Below, in pieces: positions 5,721 to 9,889 of a stretch of 9,889 bases of DNA. Below the pieces are notes generated by a model that worked only from the letters and a program-made list of their open reading frames with translations, was not told the DNA's origin and ran no database searches. Positions within the stretch are counted from its first letter, which is position 1, and each line of letters starts with the position of its first letter. Position numbers and translations under genes: made by a program. The stretch comes from JBDLRH01 sp039800165. GTDB taxonomy: Bacteria > Pseudomonadota > Gammaproteobacteria > Burkholderiales > Burkholderiaceae_C. The DNA lies in the NCBI GenBank assembly GCA_039800165.1, contig JBDLRH010000092.1, positions 1-9,889 on the forward strand, given 5' to 3'.

Positions 5721-6980
5721 TCAGAACAACCGGCCGCTCTCCGGCGCCGCCGATTCTTCGGCGCTCAAGGGCGCGACACCGCTGGCGCTGCCAGCCTGTG
5801 TTGCTTCCGTGGATGCGGTCGGCAACCCGTTCGCGCCGGCACGTGACAGCTTGCCCACCCGCACACCCAGCAGGCGAAAGCGCCGCGACAGGTCCACCCG
5901 CCTCAGGCACTGGCCGGCCACCTGTCGAATGGTTGCCGCGTCGGACACCGGCACCTCGACCGTGTGGTCGCGGGTGACGATGCGAAAGTCGGCGTAGCGC
6001 AGCTTGATGCCGACGGTGCGGCCTTCATAACCCTTGCGCTTGAGGTCCTCGGCCAAGCGCTCGCACAGCGCGGTGAACAGGGCACCCAGTTCGGTGCGGT
6101 CGCGCACGGCATGCAGGTCGCGTTCGAAGGTGGTCTCGCGGCTCATCGACACCGGCTCGCTTTCCGTCACCACGGGGCGATCGTCGCGGCCCCAGGCGGC
6201 GTCGTGCAGCCAGGCGCCATAGCTTTTGCCAAAGCGTCCGATCAGCCACTCACGCGGTTGCGCGGCCAGCTCGCCGATGGTGTGGATGCCATGGCCCGCC
6301 AGCTTCTGCTCCGCCTTGGGGCCGATGCCGTTGATCTTGCGCACACCCAGTGGCCAGATCAGCGGCTGCAGGTCCGCCTCATGCACGATGGAGATGCCGT
6401 TGGGCTTGTTGAACTCGCTCGCCATCTTGGCGATCAGCTTGTTCGGCGCCACGCCGATCGAGCAGGTCAGGCCGGTGGCGTCGAAGATGCTCTTCTGGAT
6501 CAATCGCGCCAGCACCCGGCCGCCTTCGCGCTGCCCGCCCGGTACCGCGGTGAAGTCGATGTACACCTCATCCACGCCGCGGTCTTCCATCACCGGCGCG
6601 ATGTCGGTGATGACCGCCTTGAAGGCGCGCGAGAAGCGTCGGTACTCGTCAAAGTCCACCGGCAGCAGGATGGCCTGCGGGCACAGCTGCGCGGCCTTCA
6701 TCAGGCCCATGGCCGAGCCCACGCCGAACTGCCGCGCCGCGTAGGTGGCGGTGGTGATGACGCCGCGGCCAGCGTAGTCGCGCAAGCTTGGAAACGCGTC
6801 CAGCGGGATGCGGTGTAGCGGTGTGTCGGCCCACTGCGCGCCCAGCCTGGCGGCCAACTGGTCCGCCAGACGCCGCTTGCTGCCGCCGATGACCACCGGC
6901 AAACCCTTGAGCTGCGGATAGCGCAGCAGTTCAACAGACGCGTAGAACGCGTCCATGTCCAGGTGCGCGATCCGTCTCAA
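5721..6980 (-). CDS. dinB: DNA polymerase IV (Y-family, translesion)
   Basis: The 419-residue product is an error-prone Y-family polymerase that copies past lesions. The palm carries D8 in HLDMDAFYASVE and the D137-E138 pair in GVDEVYIDF, the metal-binding acidic residues; Y13 sits at the steric-gate position. SIGVAPNKLIAKMAS (174-188) and the NGIGPKAEQKLAGHGIHTI helix-hairpin-helix (217-235) follow, then the little-finger domain (about 275-375). Compared with E. coli DinB, about 30 residues are inserted between VVIGG (29-33) and the GRGVITTATY motif (71-80), as I recall for Burkholderiales enzymes. The tail from 381 is low-complexity Ala/Ser/Thr and ends SGRLF, plausibly a beta-clamp contact. 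The start must be TTG (6980): the first ATG is codon 9 and would remove D8. No strong Shine-Dalgarno is seen. The gene lies 45 nt after the dehydrogenase gene and may share its transcript. No LexA box is obvious. Confidence 0.95.
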   Translation of the reverse strand: MRRIAHLDMDAFYASVELLRYPQLKGLPVVIGGSKRRLADQLAARLGAQWADTPLHRIPLDAFPSLRDYAGRGVITTATYAARQFGVGSAMGLMKAAQLCPQAILLPVDFDEYRRFSRAFKAVITDIAPVMEDRGVDEVYIDFTAVPGGQREGGRVLARLIQKSIFDATGLTCSIGVAPNKLIAKMASEFNKPNGISIVHEADLQPLIWPLGVRKINGIGPKAEQKLAGHGIHTIGELAAQPREWLIGRFGKSYGAWLHDAAWGRDDRPVVTESEPVSMSRETTFERDLHAVRDRTELGALFTALCERLAEDLKRKGYEGRTVGIKLRYADFRIVTRDHTVEVPVSDAATIRQVAGQCLRRVDLSRRFRLLGVRVGKLSRAGANGLPTASTEATQAGSASGVAPLSAEESAAPESGRLF

Positions 6981-7025
6981 GGGCGTGGTGCCCCCACTGC
7001 AACGCCGCCGACGGGCAGCAGCCGG

Positions 7026-8183
7026 TCAGGGCGAGCCGGGATAGTTGCCCGGCAGCAAGATGCTCTTGTCCACCTGCGCCACCTGTGTGCGGCCGCAGAA
7101 GGCCATCGACAGGTCGAGCTCCTTGTGGATGATCTGCAGGACCTTGGACACGCCTTCTTCGCCCATCGCGCCCAGGCCGTACAAAAACGCGCGTCCGATG
7201 TAGCAACCCTTGGCGCCCAGCGCCATGGCCTTCAGTACGTCCTGGCCAGAGCGCACGCCACCGTCCATGTGCACCTCGATCTGCGAACCCACCGCATCGA
7301 CGATGGCCGGCAGCGCGCCGATGCTGGACTCTGCGCCGTCGAGCTGGCGGCCGCCGTGGTTGCTGACGATCAGCGCATCGGCGCCGCTTTGCACCGCGAG
7401 CCGAGCGTCCTCCACATCCTGAATGCCCTTGAGGATCAGCTTGCCGCCCCAGCGCTTCTTGATCCACTCCACGTCGCCCCAGTTCAGGCGCGGGTCGAAT
7501 TGCTGCGCGGTCCAGGCGCCGAGGTTGGCCATGTCGGTCACGCCCTGCACATGGCCCACGATGTTGCCGAACTGCCGGCGCGGCGTGCCGAGCATGCCCA
7601 GGCACCAGCGCGGCTTGGTCATCATGTTGATGATGTTGCCGATGGTCAGCTTGGGCGGTGCGCTCAGGCCGTTCTTCAGGTCCTTGTGGCGTTGTCCGAG
7701 GATCTGCAGGTCCAGCGTCAGCACCAGCGCGCTGCAGCCCGCGGCCTTGGCACGGTCGATCAGGCGCTCGATGAAGCCGCGGTCGCGCATCACATAAAGC
7801 TGGAACCAGAAGCCGCGGCCGGCGTGCTCGGCCACGTCTTCGATCGAGCAGATGCTCATCGTCGACAGGGTGAACGGAACGCCGAACTTCATGGCCGCGC
7901 GCGCCGCGAGAATTTCGCCGTCGGCATGCTGCATGCCCGTCAGGCCGGTGGGCGCAATCGCCACCGGCATCGCCACCGGCTGCCCGATCATGGTGCTGGC
8001 GGTGCTGCGTCCTTCCATGTTGACGGCCACGCGCTGGCGGAACTTCATGCGCTGGAAGTCGCTTTCGTTGGCGCGGTAGGTGCTCTCGGTCCAGCTGCCG
8101 GAATCGGCGTAGTCGTAGAACATGCGCGGCACGCGCTTTTGCGCCAGAACGCGCAGGTCCTCGACGTGGGTGATGACCGTCAT
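7026..8183 (-). CDS. FMN-dependent alpha-hydroxy-acid dehydrogenase (LldD-like)
   Basis: The 385-residue product is a TIM-barrel flavoenzyme of the glycolate oxidase/L-lactate dehydrogenase family, which oxidises 2-hydroxy acids to 2-oxo acids. Family residues align with spinach glycolate oxidase: Y25 (FYDYADSG), Y130 (FQLYV), D158 and R165 (TLDLQILGQR), K252 (LILKGI), and the catalytic H276 and substrate-binding R279 in the signature SNHGGRQLDGA (274-284). The FMN phosphate site follows as DGGVRSG (307-313) and GRAFLYGL (330-337). LSTMSICSIEDVAE and the DRGF segment recall bacterial LldD more than plant oxidases, so L-lactate with a quinone or cytochrome acceptor is likely but not proved. 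An oxidase or mandelate-type enzyme remains possible. AGGAGA lies 7 nt before the ATG (8191-8196 on this strand). The gene sits 76 nt after argH, and no lactate permease or regulator gene is in view. Confidence 0.93.
   Translation of the reverse strand: MTVITHVEDLRVLAQKRVPRMFYDYADSGSWTESTYRANESDFQRMKFRQRVAVNMEGRSTASTMIGQPVAMPVAIAPTGLTGMQHADGEILAARAAMKFGVPFTLSTMSICSIEDVAEHAGRGFWFQLYVMRDRGFIERLIDRAKAAGCSALVLTLDLQILGQRHKDLKNGLSAPPKLTIGNIINMMTKPRWCLGMLGTPRRQFGNIVGHVQGVTDMANLGAWTAQQFDPRLNWGDVEWIKKRWGGKLILKGIQDVEDARLAVQSGADALIVSNHGGRQLDGAESSIGALPAIVDAVGSQIEVHMDGGVRSGQDVLKAMALGAKGCYIGRAFLYGLGAMGEEGVSKVLQIIHKELDLSMAFCGRTQVAQVDKSILLPGNYPGSP
7956..7979 (-). repeat. Near-perfect 12-bp tandem repeat inside the dehydrogenase gene
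   Basis: AATCGCCACCGG (7956-7967) is followed directly by CATCGCCACCGG (7968-7979), differing at one base. On the coding strand it encodes PVAM-PVAI (residues 69-76), just before the conserved APTGLTGM strand. It is in frame and the gene is intact. Confidence 0.5.
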
Positions 8184-8259
8184 CGCTGTGTCTCCTGTAC
8201 TACCGGAAGGTGGTGTGTTGGCGTTATGGCGGAATGAACCGAAAAGGCGTGTCTGCTGC

Positions 8260-9687
<1,428 letters not shown>

Positions 9688-9746
9688 GGGCGGGGCAATC
9701 ATCAGGCAAGGGCCTGAATGCCTTTGCTGGGGTGCAGGAGCTGCAA

Positions 9747-9752
9747 ATTCTA
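9747..9752 (-). promoter_or_regulatory. Candidate -10 element for argH
   Basis: On the - strand this reads TAGAAT, one base from the sigma-70 consensus TATAAT, in the only A+T-rich patch of the argH-hemC gap. It would start the argH transcript about 50 nt before the ATG. No convincing -35 lies at 16-18 nt spacing. Confidence 0.35.
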
Positions 9753-9777
9753 TCGATCCCGGTCGAGGCACCCTGCG

Positions 9778-9786
9778 TGCTAGCAT
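9778..9786 (+). promoter_or_regulatory. Candidate extended -10 element for hemC
   Basis: TGCTAGCAT matches the extended -10 layout TGn followed by a hexamer (TAGCAT) sharing four bases with TATAAT. It would place the transcript start roughly 45 nt before the hemC GTG. The -35 region at 16-18 nt spacing (around CCCGGT) is poor, which an extended -10 can tolerate. Confidence 0.35.
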
Positions 9787-9839
9787 CCCCGCAGGAGAAG
9801 ACCAACACCGGGCCACACGCACCGGAAGGCAAGAGGGTT

Positions 9840-9889
9840 GTGAGTTCCATCGTGATCGCCACGCGCGAAAGCCGTCTGGCCCTGTGGCA
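9840..9889 (+). CDS. hemC: Hydroxymethylbilane synthase (porphobilinogen deaminase), 5' end only
   Basis: Sixteen codons are visible before the window ends: (V/M)SSIVIATRESRLALW. IATRESRLALWQ is the characteristic N-terminal strand of HemC, which joins four porphobilinogen units into hydroxymethylbilane in tetrapyrrole (heme) synthesis. The GTG at 9840 is the likely start, with GGAAGG (9824-9829) 10 nt upstream. A second in-frame GTG at 9852 would remove the first four residues and is less likely. The gene is divergent from argH. Only the N-terminus can be judged, but the motif is distinctive and the neighbour is right. Confidence 0.85.
   Translation, partial: MSSIVIATRESRLALW

Noticed and set aside
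5281..5910. Open frame of 209 codons on the - strand over the lipoprotein gene
   Set aside because: It crosses the strong terminator and the end of dinB, and has no ribosome site; the + strand lipoprotein has a textbook signal and AGGAGA.
5964..6818. Open frame of 284 codons on the + strand
   Set aside because: Antisense shadow of dinB with no motif or ribosome site.
6981..6993. GGGC-GTGGT-GCCC hairpin in the dinB upstream gap as a terminator
   Set aside because: Only four base pairs, no T-tract and directly against the start codon; too weak to support.
6963..8237. Open frame of 424 codons on the + strand
   Set aside because: It is antisense to the dehydrogenase gene; its product is rich in His, Arg, Ala and Gln with no domain, as expected from the opposite strand of high-G+C coding DNA.
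9688..9822. 45-residue N-terminal extension of ArgH
   Set aside because: It runs through the argH-hemC promoter gap and has no similarity to ArgH; family proteins begin near MSQNQ.

Overview
The window is high-G+C bacterial chromosome with densely packed genes, little intergenic space and no mobile elements. The protein sequences point to a betaproteobacterium of the order Burkholderiales. The best pointers are a Pol IV (DinB) with the roughly 30-residue N-terminal insertion I associate with that order, the divergent argH/hemC pair, and the style of the alpha-hydroxy-acid dehydrogenase. I cannot assign genus or species from the sequence alone.

Region 1 (24-2544, + strand) is a compact three-gene run: yaaA (peroxide stress protein), a prolyl-4-hydroxylase-type 2-oxoglutarate/Fe(II) dioxygenase, and queF (queuosine biosynthesis, started at TTG). 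Each junction overlaps by 4 nt (ATGA, then TTGA), so the three are probably translationally coupled. Region 2 (2583-3416, - strand) is a converging enoyl-CoA hydratase/isomerase-fold gene that keeps the Asp/Glu/Asp triad of dienoyl-CoA isomerases.

Region 3 (3671-5643, + strand) follows a 254-nt divergent intergenic region. It is a two-gene unit for the cell envelope: a secreted DUF4331 protein of unknown function and an 89-residue glycine-rich lipoprotein with no recognised family. A strong 12-bp UUCG hairpin ends it. This pair is the least explained part of the window and the best candidate for new biology.

Region 4 (9687 down to 5721, - strand) reads argH (argininosuccinate lyase), an FMN-dependent alpha-hydroxy-acid/L-lactate dehydrogenase, and dinB (translesion polymerase IV, TTG start). 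The gaps are 76 and 45 nt, so co-transcription is possible but the functions are unrelated. At the right edge hemC begins at a GTG on the + strand, divergent from argH across about 150 nt that carry candidate -10 elements in both directions.

Most of the window is ordinary core metabolism and maintenance. No tRNA, rRNA, CRISPR array, insertion sequence or integration site was seen. The long open frames antisense to yaaA/P4H/queF, dinB, the dehydrogenase and argH are by-products of high G+C codon usage.
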